Positions 7,618 through 16,600 of a stretch of DNA of 64,000 nt are shown piece after piece. The notes below the pieces were generated by a model. The model saw only the letters and a list, made by a program, of their open reading frames with translations. It was not told the DNA's origin and did not search any database. The translations under genes and the position numbers were made by a program. Source of the stretch: Rhodobacteraceae bacterium CCMM004 (GTDB lineage Bacteria > Pseudomonadota > Alphaproteobacteria > Rhodobacterales > Rhodobacteraceae); contig RZWH01000001.1 of the NCBI GenBank assembly GCA_004005435.1, forward strand, positions 926,894-990,893, given 5' to 3'. Every line of letters starts with the position of its first letter. The first letter of the stretch is position 1.

Positions 7618-7675
7618 CGAAATCAGATCGAATTCCGTGCCTTCGCCGCTAGACGGCCCCTAGTCCGAGCGTCAT

Positions 7676-7828
7676 ATGACTCACAACAAGGATGTCTCGT
7701 CCGTGATGAAACAGATCGACGAAAATTTGCGTCAGGTCTATCGCGACGTCGAGACCAACGATGTGCCCGACAGGTTCAAGGAGCTGCTGGCCAAGCTGAA
7801 GGAGCAGGAAGCGTCGAATGCGAAATGA
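7676..7828 (+). CDS. nepR: NepR anti-sigma factor
   Basis: A 50-residue protein (MTHNKDVSSVMKQIDENLRQ, then VYRDVETNDVPDRFKELLAK). The IDENLRQVYRDV helix and VPDRFKELLAKL helix are the conserved NepR core that clamps EcfG and is captured by phosphorylated PhyR. The gene is too short to be obvious but lies exactly where expected, between phyR and ecfG. Its last codons overlap the ecfG start by 11 nt, which would couple anti-sigma and sigma synthesis. Confidence 0.95.
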   Translation: MTHNKDVSSVMKQIDENLRQVYRDVETNDVPDRFKELLAKLKEQEASNAK

Positions 7829-8375
7829 CATCGACCCTCGGGACGAGCTGGTCGAACATCTCTCTGCGCTGCGGGCCTTTGCCATGTCGCTGACGCGGAA
7901 TTCGGCCGCTGCGGACGATCTGGTGCAGGACACCATCGAAAAAGCGTGGAAGAACATCGACAAGTTCGAGCCTGGCACCAACCTCCGGGCCTGGCTCTTC
8001 ACGATCCAACGCAACGCGTTTTACTCGTCGCGCCGCAAGGCCAAGCGAGAGGTCGCCGATATCGATGGCGCCATGGCGGCCTCGCTGTCCGAGAAACCGG
8101 CACATGACGGGCGGCTCGCGATGAACGATTTCCGCAAAGCGTTCGAGCAGCTGCCCATCGAGCAGCGCGAGGCTCTGATGTTCGTCGGCGCGTCCGGGTT
8201 TTCCTACGAAGAAGCGGCCGACATGTGCGGCGTCGCCGTCGGCACGATCAAGAGCCGGGCGAACCGCGGACGCCGCCGCCTGGCGGAACTCATGGGGTTG
8301 GCCGAAGGCGAGGACCCCACGATCCTCGATGCAACGTCCGCGTCGGTGATCGCCGCCCACCCGCAGCAAGGTTGA
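7818..8375 (+). CDS. ecfG: EcfG family general stress sigma factor
   Basis: A 185-residue ECF sigma factor of the ECF15/EcfG type. The sigma2 region is AFAMSLTRNSAAADDLVQDT ... FEPGTNLRAWLFTIQRNAFY and sigma4 is LPIEQREALMFVGASGFSYE then EAADMCGVAVGTIKSRANRG, followed by RRRLAELMG. It directs RNA polymerase to GGAAC-N16/17-CGTT promoters, several of which are visible in this window. It is preceded by nepR with an 11-nt overlap and followed after 4 nt by the sensor kinase gene. Confidence 0.97.
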   Translation: MRNDIDPRDELVEHLSALRAFAMSLTRNSAAADDLVQDTIEKAWKNIDKFEPGTNLRAWLFTIQRNAFYSSRRKAKREVADIDGAMAASLSEKPAHDGRLAMNDFRKAFEQLPIEQREALMFVGASGFSYEEAADMCGVAVGTIKSRANRGRRRLAELMGLAEGEDPTILDATSASVIAAHPQQG

Positions 8376-8379
8376 CCCC

Positions 8380-10116
8380 GTGCTGGTCCCCGGACGAGGC
8401 TTCGGTGGCCTAAACCGGCTCGACGTGCGACTCGTCGTGCTGCTGGGGATTGCACTGTTGCCCATCGGTCTGATCGCGATGGTCCAGACCTACCGGGTGA
8501 TCGACGATTCCGAGGCGCGGTTGGAAACCGCGCTCCTCGGCGTCACGCACGAGGCCACGCTGCAAGAGCGGATGCTCCTCATGCGCGCGCGGGGGAAGGC
8601 CGAGGCGCTGGCCGATCTGGTGCCCCTGATCGTGGCCGATCCGGCGAACTGCACCGCACAGTTCGAGGCGTTGGCGCGCGACGGGGCGGGCATCGGCTTT
8701 GCCGGGTGGATCGACGAGGAGGGCATCGTCGGCTGCGGCAGCTCCGATGTCGGCGCCAGCGTCGCCGCGTCGCCGGTCTACCAACGCTACAAGGAGCTGG
8801 GCACGGCGTTTTTCTCCGCCACGCGACGCGGCGTCCTGACCGGCCAGAGCGTCGCGATGTTCGTGCAGCCGGTGGCGATCGACGACGCCCCCGCGGGCTA
8901 TGTCGCCGTGTCGGTGCCACAGCAGGCGCTGTCCGTCCCCGAAACCACCCGCTTTGCCGTCAAGCCCGTCGACATTGTCGCCATCAACCGCGACGGCGTG
9001 GTCCTGACCTCGCAACTCGACCTCGACACGGTGGATGAGCGGCTGCCCCTGAACCTGGAGCTGTCGCTCTTGGCCGTGGACAAGCCCCAGCATCTGCTCG
9101 ACACCGACCGCGCGGGCGAGGAGCACCTCTATACCGTCGCCCCGATCCTGCCGGGCACCATGTGGGCGGTGTCGATCTGGCCGCCCGACGCCCTGGCTCC
9201 CGGCGGCCTGACTGCGATGTCGGCGGTGGTGTTCCCGTTCCTGATGTGGCTGGCCAGCCTGGCCGTCGCATTCTTTGCCGTGCACCGCCTGGTCACCCGG
9301 CACATCCGCACCCTGCGCCAGCGGATCCGCGCGTTTACCATGTCGCGCACCACCCTGCCCCTGCGCGACAGCGAGAGCGAGGCGCCTCAGGAACTGCGCG
9401 AGGTGTTCAGCGCCTTCGCCGACATGACCGAGCGGATCGCCCGCGACGAGGCCGACCTGGAGGACAGCCTGCACGAGAAGACCGTGCTGTTGAAGGAGGT
9501 CCACCATCGGGTCAAGAACAACCTGCAACTGATCGCGTCGATCACCAATATGCAGATCCGCAAGGCGCGCAGCGCCGAGACCCGGCACGTTCTGCGCCGG
9601 TTGCAGGACCGTGTTCTGGGCCTGGCGACGATCCATCGCAGCCTCTATCAGTCGAGCGTCCTGTCCAACGTCCGCGCCGACGAGTTGGTGGGCGAGTTGG
9701 CACGGCAGATCGTGGAGGCTCACACCCCCGACACCGAGGCGTTCGATGTGCGGATCGAACTGGAGCCGGTGTCGCTCTATCCCGATCAGGCGGTGCCCCT
9801 GTCGCTGCTGGCGACCGAGGCTCTGAACAATGCGCTCAAACATCTCGGCCATCCACCGGAGGGGCGGCCCTATATCTACCTCGCCATGAGCCAGGAGGCC
9901 GACACCGGGCGCATTCGGCTGGTGGTCGAGAACTCGCGCGGCGCGCCGGTCATCGACGAGGGGCCGGACCCCGGCGGCGGCCTGGGAAATCAGTTGATCG
10001 CCGCCTTCGTCCTGCAACTGGGAGCGCTGTCCAAAACCGTCGACGAGGCGGATCGTTTCGCGCTCGATATACGTTTCACCGCCACCAACTTCGAATCCAC
10101 CGAAGAGGCGGCGTGA
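8380..10116 (+). CDS. HisKA_2-type sensor histidine kinase, likely PhyR kinase
   Basis: About 578 residues from a GTG start. Order: TM helix (about residues 17-37), periplasmic sensor domain (40-270), second TM helix (SAVVFPFLMWLASLAVAFFA), linker, then the HisKA_2/HWE-type phosphoacceptor EVHHRVKNNLQLIASI with His near residue 375, and an ATPase domain (LATEALNNALKHL, N box; GGLGNQL, G box). Kinases of this class phosphorylate PhyR, and its place 4 nt after ecfG makes it the obvious cognate kinase (inference). Two extracytoplasmic cysteines (near residues 87 and 113) could make it redox responsive. The stop overlaps the next start (TGATG). Confidence 0.88.
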   Translation: MLVPGRGFGGLNRLDVRLVVLLGIALLPIGLIAMVQTYRVIDDSEARLETALLGVTHEATLQERMLLMRARGKAEALADLVPLIVADPANCTAQFEALARDGAGIGFAGWIDEEGIVGCGSSDVGASVAASPVYQRYKELGTAFFSATRRGVLTGQSVAMFVQPVAIDDAPAGYVAVSVPQQALSVPETTRFAVKPVDIVAINRDGVVLTSQLDLDTVDERLPLNLELSLLAVDKPQHLLDTDRAGEEHLYTVAPILPGTMWAVSIWPPDALAPGGLTAMSAVVFPFLMWLASLAVAFFAVHRLVTRHIRTLRQRIRAFTMSRTTLPLRDSESEAPQELREVFSAFADMTERIARDEADLEDSLHEKTVLLKEVHHRVKNNLQLIASITNMQIRKARSAETRHVLRRLQDRVLGLATIHRSLYQSSVLSNVRADELVGELARQIVEAHTPDTEAFDVRIELEPVSLYPDQAVPLSLLATEALNNALKHLGHPPEGRPYIYLAMSQEADTGRIRLVVENSRGAPVIDEGPDPGGGLGNQLIAAFVLQLGALSKTVDEADRFALDIRFTATNFESTEEAA

Positions 10117-11708
10117 TGCAGCTCACGACCCACTGGCCAGCCGAGATCGACACCGACCTCGGCCGGTTGCGCCTGTTGATGACGGCGTCCGAAGCCTATC
10201 CCGCGTTCGAGGAGGCGGTGGCCGCGGCGGAGTCGCGCATCGTCGCCGGATTCCGCATCTTCGACCCCGACACCCATTTGCGCAGCGCGGCGGGCCAGGC
10301 CATCGGGCGCGACTGGTTCGACCTCATCGTCCATACGCTGCGCCGCGGCGTATCCATCGATTTGCTACTGTCGGACTTCGACCCCATCGTCGCCGCACCG
10401 ATCCACCGGGCCACGTGGTCGAGCCTGCGTCGGTTGTGGGCCGCGGCCGAAATCGCCGGGCCCGACGCGGCGAAGCTCACCATCCACCATGGCCGCCATC
10501 CCGCCGAGGTCGGCCTTCTGCCCCGGCTCATCCTGTGGCCTCGGGTGCTGGCGGAGCTGCGCCAGGTCCGGCGCCGGTTGGAGGCGATGCCGCTCGAAGG
10601 GCGCCGCACCGCGCTGCGCGACATGCCCGGCCTGGCCGAGCGGCTGTGGCTCGACGACGGCGGGCGGGTGCGTCTGCGCCATCCCTGGCCGCCGCGCCTC
10701 TACCCCGCGTCGCATCATCAGAAGCTGGCGGTCATCGACGGCAAGCTGCTCTACATCGGCGGTCTGGACCTGGACGAGCGGCGGTTCGACGACCACGACC
10801 ACGACCGCCCCGGACACGAGACCTGGCACGACATCCAGGTCACCGCCGAGGGCGAGATCGCCGAGGCGGCCGAGACCTATCTAAGGGCCGTGCCCGATGC
10901 CGTCCACGGGCGCGCACCCCTGCCGCCGGCGCCGCCCGCGCTGGTCACCACGGTATCGCGAGTGCGCCGGCTATCGCTGCCCTACCTGTCGCCGCAGCCC
11001 CTGCGGCAGCGCATCGCAGCAGCGATCTACGACGAGTTGTCCAAAAGCCGCGGCCTGATCTACCTGGAGACCCAGTTCTTTCGCGACCGTCGCCTGGCGC
11101 GGCGGCTCGCCTCCGCCGCGCGGCACTGCCCCGATCTGCATCTGCTGATGGTTTTGCCCGCCGCGCCCGAGGATGTCGCCTTCGAGGCCCGGCGCAAGCT
11201 CGACGCCCGCTACGGCGAGTTCCTCCAGGCCCATTGCATCGCCAAGGTGCGCCGTGCCTTCGGATCGCGCGCCTTCTTCGCCTCGCCCGCGCAGCCGCGC
11301 CGCGCCGACCACCGGTCGGTCAGCGGGCGGGACATCCTCGCCGACGCGCCGCTGATCTATGTCCATGCCAAGCTCTGCATTTTCGACAGCCGCACCACCA
11401 TCGTGTCGTCGGCCAACCTCAATGGCCGCTCTCTGCGCTGGGACACCGAGGCGGGACTGCGCATCCAGGACGAGGCATTCACCCGTCATGCGCTGGGCCG
11501 TGCGCTCAGCCACTGGCGGATGCCGGCCGAGGTCGTGGCCCAGGCTGCCGAGAACCCCGCGGGGCTGATCGCTGGCGTGCGGGAGGCGGCGGCCAGCGAC
11601 GTGCGCAAGGTGCCCGATGCGCGGCGTGGTCTGCTCCTGCCCTACGACAGCCGCCCGGCCGAGCGGTTCGGCCGTCCCGCGCCGGGCATCCCCGAAGAGA
11701 TGGTGTGA
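10116..11708 (+). CDS. Phospholipase D-like (HKD) protein
   Basis: A 530-residue cytoplasmic-looking protein with two HKD motifs: HHQKLAVIDGKLLYIGGLD (His near residue 200) and VHAKLCIFDSRTTIVSSANL then NGRSL (near 417). These are the paired catalytic motifs of the phospholipase D/cardiolipin synthase superfamily. No signal peptide is seen. The substrate cannot be told from sequence; a membrane phospholipid headgroup transfer is likely from the family. It overlaps the kinase stop by one base and is 2 nt from the amidoligase gene, forming one transcription unit with the stress cascade. Confidence 0.9.
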   Translation: MQLTTHWPAEIDTDLGRLRLLMTASEAYPAFEEAVAAAESRIVAGFRIFDPDTHLRSAAGQAIGRDWFDLIVHTLRRGVSIDLLLSDFDPIVAAPIHRATWSSLRRLWAAAEIAGPDAAKLTIHHGRHPAEVGLLPRLILWPRVLAELRQVRRRLEAMPLEGRRTALRDMPGLAERLWLDDGGRVRLRHPWPPRLYPASHHQKLAVIDGKLLYIGGLDLDERRFDDHDHDRPGHETWHDIQVTAEGEIAEAAETYLRAVPDAVHGRAPLPPAPPALVTTVSRVRRLSLPYLSPQPLRQRIAAAIYDELSKSRGLIYLETQFFRDRRLARRLASAARHCPDLHLLMVLPAAPEDVAFEARRKLDARYGEFLQAHCIAKVRRAFGSRAFFASPAQPRRADHRSVSGRDILADAPLIYVHAKLCIFDSRTTIVSSANLNGRSLRWDTEAGLRIQDEAFTRHALGRALSHWRMPAEVVAQAAENPAGLIAGVREAAASDVRKVPDARRGLLLPYDSRPAERFGRPAPGIPEEMV

Positions 11709-11710
11709 CC

Positions 11711-12682
11711 ATGACCCACGCGCCGACCGAGCCTGCGACCCTACCCATCCCCGACGACGCCGACGGGGCGCCCCGCCGGGTCGGTGTGGAGGTCGAGCTG
11801 GGCGGGCTGACCGAGTCCCAAGTCGTGCACATCGGCGCCGATCTCTTCGGCGGCGAGATCGACCAGACCGGCGCCTATACCTACACCCTCCGCGATTCCG
11901 CCATCGGCGACGTCGAGGTGATGCTGGACACCGCGTTCCGCGACCATGCCGGCGGCGCCCTGGCCAAGGCGGGGCTGGACGTCGGTCGCGCCGTGATCCC
12001 GGTGGAGTTCGTGACCGAGCCGCTGTTGCCCCAGACCCTGGGCGACATCGACCGGTTCTGCGACGCACTGGCCGAGGCGGGGGCGACGGGAACCCAGGAC
12101 GGGATGCTCCTGGGCTTTGGAATGCATCTCAACATCGCCGCGGCGGGACGGCGGGCCGAGGACATCCTGCCGGTGCTGCGCGCGTTTGCCCTGGCCGAGG
12201 ACGGGCTGCGCGCCCGCACCCCCATCGACCCGTCCCGGCGCCTCCTGCCGTTCGTCGATCCCTATCCGCCGCGGCTCCTCGACGCGCTGGCCGCGCCCGA
12301 TTCCGCCGACTGGGATGCCGGACAGATGATCGACGCCTACCTCCACCATGCGCCCTCGCGGAACTACGCGCTCGACATGCTGCCGCTGTTTCGCGACCTG
12401 GACTCCGACCGCGTGACGGCCGCGATCAAGGGCAGCGAGTCGATCAAGCCGCGGCCGGCCTATCACTACCGCCTCCCCGACGCGCGTGTGGACGATCCCG
12501 ACTGGTCGGTCAGCGGCGAATGGGCGACCTGGTGCGAGATCGAGGCGCTGGCGGCCCAGCCCGACGCGGTCGAGCGTCTGGCCGCCGCCTGGCGGCGCTA
12601 CCGCGACCGGCTGGTCCCCATCCCCGGTCGCTGGAGCGGTCTCTCGGCCGAGATCCTGGCCGAGGAAGAGGTGCTGCAGTGA
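11711..12682 (+). CDS. Amidoligase (Amidoligase_2-like, COOH-NH2 ligase)
   Basis: A 323-residue protein. GVEVELGG (acidic metal ligands E27, E29), VEFVTEPL and GFGMHLNI (H-x-N) correspond to the glutamine-synthetase-like catalytic motifs of the amidoligase family, which joins a carboxylate to an amine at the expense of ATP. The substrates are unknown. Family members are often coupled with a class I glutamine amidotransferase-like hydrolase, exactly as here: the next gene starts at an overlapping GTGA. The order PLD-amidoligase-GATase suggests one pathway that makes or remodels an amide-linked small molecule or envelope component. Confidence 0.85.
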   Translation: MTHAPTEPATLPIPDDADGAPRRVGVEVELGGLTESQVVHIGADLFGGEIDQTGAYTYTLRDSAIGDVEVMLDTAFRDHAGGALAKAGLDVGRAVIPVEFVTEPLLPQTLGDIDRFCDALAEAGATGTQDGMLLGFGMHLNIAAAGRRAEDILPVLRAFALAEDGLRARTPIDPSRRLLPFVDPYPPRLLDALAAPDSADWDAGQMIDAYLHHAPSRNYALDMLPLFRDLDSDRVTAAIKGSESIKPRPAYHYRLPDARVDDPDWSVSGEWATWCEIEALAAQPDAVERLAAAWRRYRDRLVPIPGRWSGLSAEILAEEEVLQ

Positions 12683-13395
12683 CCCGCCCGGTCATCGGCG
12701 TCACCACCTCGGCGCGCTCGGGCTGGCGGATCTTTCCCCTGGTCAACCTCAACCTCTGGCTCGCCGGGGGCCGCGGGGTGCGCTGGGTGGCGGGGCGGCC
12801 CTCGGACATCGCGTCGGTCGACGGCATCGTGATCGGTGGGGGCGACGACATCTCGCCCGACCTCTACGGGGGCAAGCTGATCACATCGGCCCGTCTCGAC
12901 CCGGACCGCGACGCGATGGAGCGGCGGCTGGTGGACGAGGCGATGGCCCAGGGCAAACCCGTGCTGGGCATCTGCCGCGGGGCGCAGATGCTGAACGTCG
13001 CCCTGGGCGGCACCTTGGACCAGGACGCCTACGGCACCTACACCGCGTCCGAGCGCTATTGGACCATCCTGCCGAAGAAGGAGGTCGAGGTGCAGCGGAA
13101 TACCCGGCTGGCCGGGCTGGCGGGCACCGCGCCGATGCTGGTCAATGCGCTGCACAGCCAGGCGGTGCAAGACCTCGGCCAGGGCCTACGCGTCGCCGCC
13201 CGCGACACCGGGGGCATGATCCAAGCGGTGGAGCGGACCGAAGAGCCCTTTGCCCTCGGCGTTCAGTGGCACCCCGAGCACCTGTTCTATGCCCACCGCC
13301 AGCGCGCGTTGTTCCGCGGTCTGGTCGAGGCGGCGGCAGGGGCGGCAGAGGGGCGGCCGCAGCTCCCCGCGGTCAGCGCTGCCGGCACCTACTGA
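12679..13395 (+). CDS. Class I glutamine amidotransferase-like / gamma-glutamyl hydrolase (PuuD-like)
   Basis: A 238-residue protein from a GTG that overlaps the amidoligase stop. It contains DGIVIGGGDDISPDLYG, the nucleophile motif GICRGAQMLN (Cys about 99) and the histidine motif GVQWHPEHLF, i.e. a complete class I GATase/peptidase C26 triad. PuuD-type enzymes hydrolyse gamma-glutamyl amides, so it may reverse or edit the product of the upstream amidoligase (inference). Followed within 32 nt by an EcfG-type promoter for the next small gene. Confidence 0.88.
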   Translation: MTRPVIGVTTSARSGWRIFPLVNLNLWLAGGRGVRWVAGRPSDIASVDGIVIGGGDDISPDLYGGKLITSARLDPDRDAMERRLVDEAMAQGKPVLGICRGAQMLNVALGGTLDQDAYGTYTASERYWTILPKKEVEVQRNTRLAGLAGTAPMLVNALHSQAVQDLGQGLRVAARDTGGMIQAVERTEEPFALGVQWHPEHLFYAHRQRALFRGLVEAAAGAAEGRPQLPAVSAAGTY

Positions 13396-13426
13396 GCTGC
13401 CCCCCCCCGGTGCGACAACCGCGTTC

Positions 13427-13451
13427 GGAACAGGGCTGTCCATCGCGGGTT
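13427..13451 (+). promoter_or_regulatory. EcfG-type promoter toward the small gene at 13489
   Basis: GGAAC (13427-13431), exactly 16 nt, GGTT (13448-13451). The start codon of the small membrane protein lies 38 nt further. Confidence 0.65.
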
Positions 13452-13488
13452 GTGGGGGAAACGTGCTCAACCCCCGAGGACCCCACCC

Positions 13489-13653
13489 ATGGAACTGACC
13501 TTCATCGTCCCCGTGCTCGCCATGTTGACCTTTCTGGCGTTCATCGGATTCGCGCTTCTCTCCAAGAAGAAGACTGAGGAGCGGATGCGCGACGACAGCG
13601 CGCCCAAGTCCAGCCTGGCCGCCGACGGCCCCGACCACCGCGTGGCCGACTGA
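13489..13653 (+). CDS. Small single-span membrane protein
   Basis: 54 residues: one transmembrane helix (MELTFIVPVLAMLTFLAFIG, then FALL), then a charged cytoplasmic-type tail KKKTEERMRDD. GAGGA provides a ribosome binding site 9 nt upstream. No family is recognised. Its own EcfG-type promoter suggests a general stress function in the membrane. Confidence 0.72.
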   Translation: MELTFIVPVLAMLTFLAFIGFALLSKKKTEERMRDDSAPKSSLAADGPDHRVAD

Positions 13654-13659
13654 CCTGCT

Positions 13660-13686
13660 GCGCCGCGCCGTTCCCCGGCGCGGCGC
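13660..13686. terminator. Bidirectional GC hairpin between convergent genes
   Basis: A perfect 10-bp stem GCGCCGCGCC / GGCGCGGCGC with a 7-nt loop fills the gap between the small gene (plus) and tamB (minus) and directly abuts the tamB stop. There is no U tract on either strand, so termination may be inefficient or factor dependent. Confidence 0.5.
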
Positions 13687-16600
13687 TCAATAGTCCTTTT
13701 CAAAGAAGATGCCGAGCGTCGTCTCGCCGGTATTGCTCGCTCCGCCACGCACCGTGAGGTTCGGCGTGATGTCGAGGTTGAGGTGGATTTCCGCCTCACC
13801 CGATCCGTTGACTTCGATATCGGTATAGAGGTTCTCGGAAATATATTTCCCGGCGCGGAGGCCGACATTGCCGTCGTCGTCGGTGGTGACGTCCAGGTCG
13901 TCCAGGCCGAAACTCCGCCGTAGCCGCGCGACCAGGCCGTCGCCGCCGCGACCCGCCAGAGTGGCCACCGCCGACGCAAGCTGCGCTGCCTGGAGCGGCG
14001 AAATGTCGGTGATGGACTTGCCGAACAGCAGCCGCGACAGCGCCTCGTCCTGGGGCAGATCGGGATCGGAGAGGAACGAGATGTCGGGGCTCGTCGCCTC
14101 GCCCTCGACCACGACGAAGACGACGACGTCCCCCGCCTCGGTCTCGGCGACGAGCCGGATGTATGGAACGAAGTCGCCCTGAAGCGTGATCCGCCCCTCG
14201 TCGAGCACCAGCCGCTTTCCCAGAATGTCGAGCCGCCCGCGGATCAGATTGAACTGCCCCGCCGGGATGACGTTGTCCGTGGTGCCGGTTAGTTGCAGCC
14301 GCCCACCCAACTCGGCGTCGAGCCCGCGTCCGCGCACGAAGATGCGGTTGTTGGCCTCGATGAGGAGGTTGAGCGCATAGGCCGGGCCGCCGCCGCCGCC
14401 GCTCCCCCCGGCGCCGTTGCCGTCGAGCAACCCGGCGCGCCGTCGGGTTGCGCGCACCGCCGCGGGCTCGTCGACATGCAGGATGTTGTCGGGGATCGGC
14501 CCGGTCGCGCCGAGGCCGGTAGAGGGGATCCGCACCTCGGTCTCGAACAGCTCGACCCGGCCGCCGATCCGCGCGCCTCCGGCCAGGGGACCGGTCAGCG
14601 TCACGTCGGCGTTCGCTGTGGCGCGGTAGAGGGCGGGATCCTGGATCACCAGCCCAGTGCCCTGGAGCCGCAGGTCCGCGACATAGCCGCCGCTCAGCCC
14701 GACGTCGCCCGCGAGCGAGAGCTGCCCGCCCGCCTGTTTGCTCGCCGTGGCGCGAACCTCGGCGCGGTTGCCGGAGAGCCGGACGGTCGCGTTGATATCG
14801 TTCAGCACCAGGTCGAGCGCGGGGGCGACCAAGCGTGCGTCCTGGGTCGCCACCGTCCCGCCCAGGGACGCCAGCGCCGGAGGACCGTTCAGCGTGAGGT
14901 CGAACTGCGCCGTGCCGACCACCGAGCGCGGCGCAATGAACCGGTTGGCCAGGCCCAGGGGCGCCTGCCCGCCGATGCGCAGATCGAACCGGTCAAAGCT
15001 CTGGGACATACGGCCCGAGACGGTCGCTCGGATCTGGGCCGGTCCCTCGGCGACGACGTCCAGCGCCAGATCGGCCCCCGCCTCGCGGACGGTGCCGCGC
15101 GCGCTGACCGGTCCGACGATGCCCGCCGCATAGGGCGAGATGTCGGCGATCCGGGCGGTGAAGGTCAGGTCGCTCTGGCCGCCGAGAACGCGGCCCTCGG
15201 CGGTCAGGTCGGCGCCGGGAGCGTCGACCGACAGCCGCCGCACCCGGATCGGCGCGCCGGGCCCGGTCCGGGCGACGTCCGCACTGAACGTCGCGCGTCC
15301 GGCCAACAGCCGGTCGAGGTCGGCGATCCCCAACCGGAGGTTGGTGGCGGTGCCGTCGACGGCGGCGTCGAAGCGACTGCCGTCCACCTGCGCGCGGCCC
15401 CGCATCGAGACGTCCACGGACCCGGCCAGCGGCCGCCCGGCGATACCAGAGAACGCGGCGAGGGTCCGCACCGAAACGTCGGCCTCGCCGTCGACAGTGG
15501 GCGTCCCGGCGTCGAGCCCGCTCACCGTCACATCGGCGTCGATCGTCGCCCCGGCCCCCTCGCCGTCGGCGGTGACGTCCCAGACCTCTCCCCGCTGGCG
15601 GGCGGTGACGTCCAGGCGCACCGGCCCCGACACCTGCGGCAGGACCGCCCCGGCGTCGGGCATCGTGAGCATGAGGTCGGCGGACCCCGCCCCCGCACCG
15701 CCATAGTCCGCGCGCCCGGTCAGCGTCACCTGCGGGTTCGTCAGCCGTAGATCGCGCACGGCATAGCTGTCCTCGGCGACGATGGCGATCCCGCTCAGCT
15801 CGGTCGTGCCGCGCAGGAGCCGGTCGAGTTCGGCCTGGCCCAGGGCCAGGTTCCGTGCGGTGCCGTCAAAGCGCAGCTCGGCCGCCGCGCCGTTCGCAGA
15901 CCCCATCCCGGTCAGCGACAGCGCCACCGCGCCGCCCAAGTCGCGCCCCGCCAGCCTGGCAAAGCGGGACAGATCTTCGGCCCTCAGCGTCGCGTCGCCG
16001 GTGATGCGGGGCACTGCCTGATCCAGGTCGGCGACGGTCAGGTCCGCGTCGACGGTCAGGCCGCCGCCGTCGGCGTCGGCCTCGACCTCCCACGCGCCGT
16101 CGACCAGGTAGGCCGAGACCGTCGCCTCGGCCGCGCCGGTGAGTTCGGGCACCACCGCCGCGAGATCGGGCAGGCGCACCGTTCCCTGCCCGCCCAGCTC
16201 GTCCTTGCCGTAGCGGCCGCTGCCGTCGGCTGAAATCTGCGGATTCGAGACGGCCAGCCGCGGCAGGCGCCACAGATCCCCGTCCTTGACCACCTCGGCG
16301 GTCAGGTCGGTGACCCCGTCCAGGAGGCGGTCGAGGTCGGGCTGGCCCAGCGCCAGGTTCCGCGTCTGCCCCCGGGCGGTCAGGTCGAGGGTGCTGAGAT
16401 CGCCGCGCCCCGCCCCCCCCACGTCCAGGTCCACCGCACCGCCCAGGTCGCGGCCCGCCAGGCGCGAGAACCGCGACAGGTCGTCGATGCGCACGCGCGC
16501 GGTGCCGTCGAGCAAGGGGGAGAAGGCGGTGAGCTCGGACACCGCCACGTCGGCGTCGAGCGTGATGCCGCCGCCCTGCCCGTCCAGCACCACGTCCCAT

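Noticed and set aside
8410..10017. Long antisense frame opposite the sensor kinase, and similar ones opposite cas3, tamB and mscS
   Set aside because: High-GC codon bias opens antisense frames; their translations are His/Arg/Gly-rich with no domain, while the sense frames match known families.
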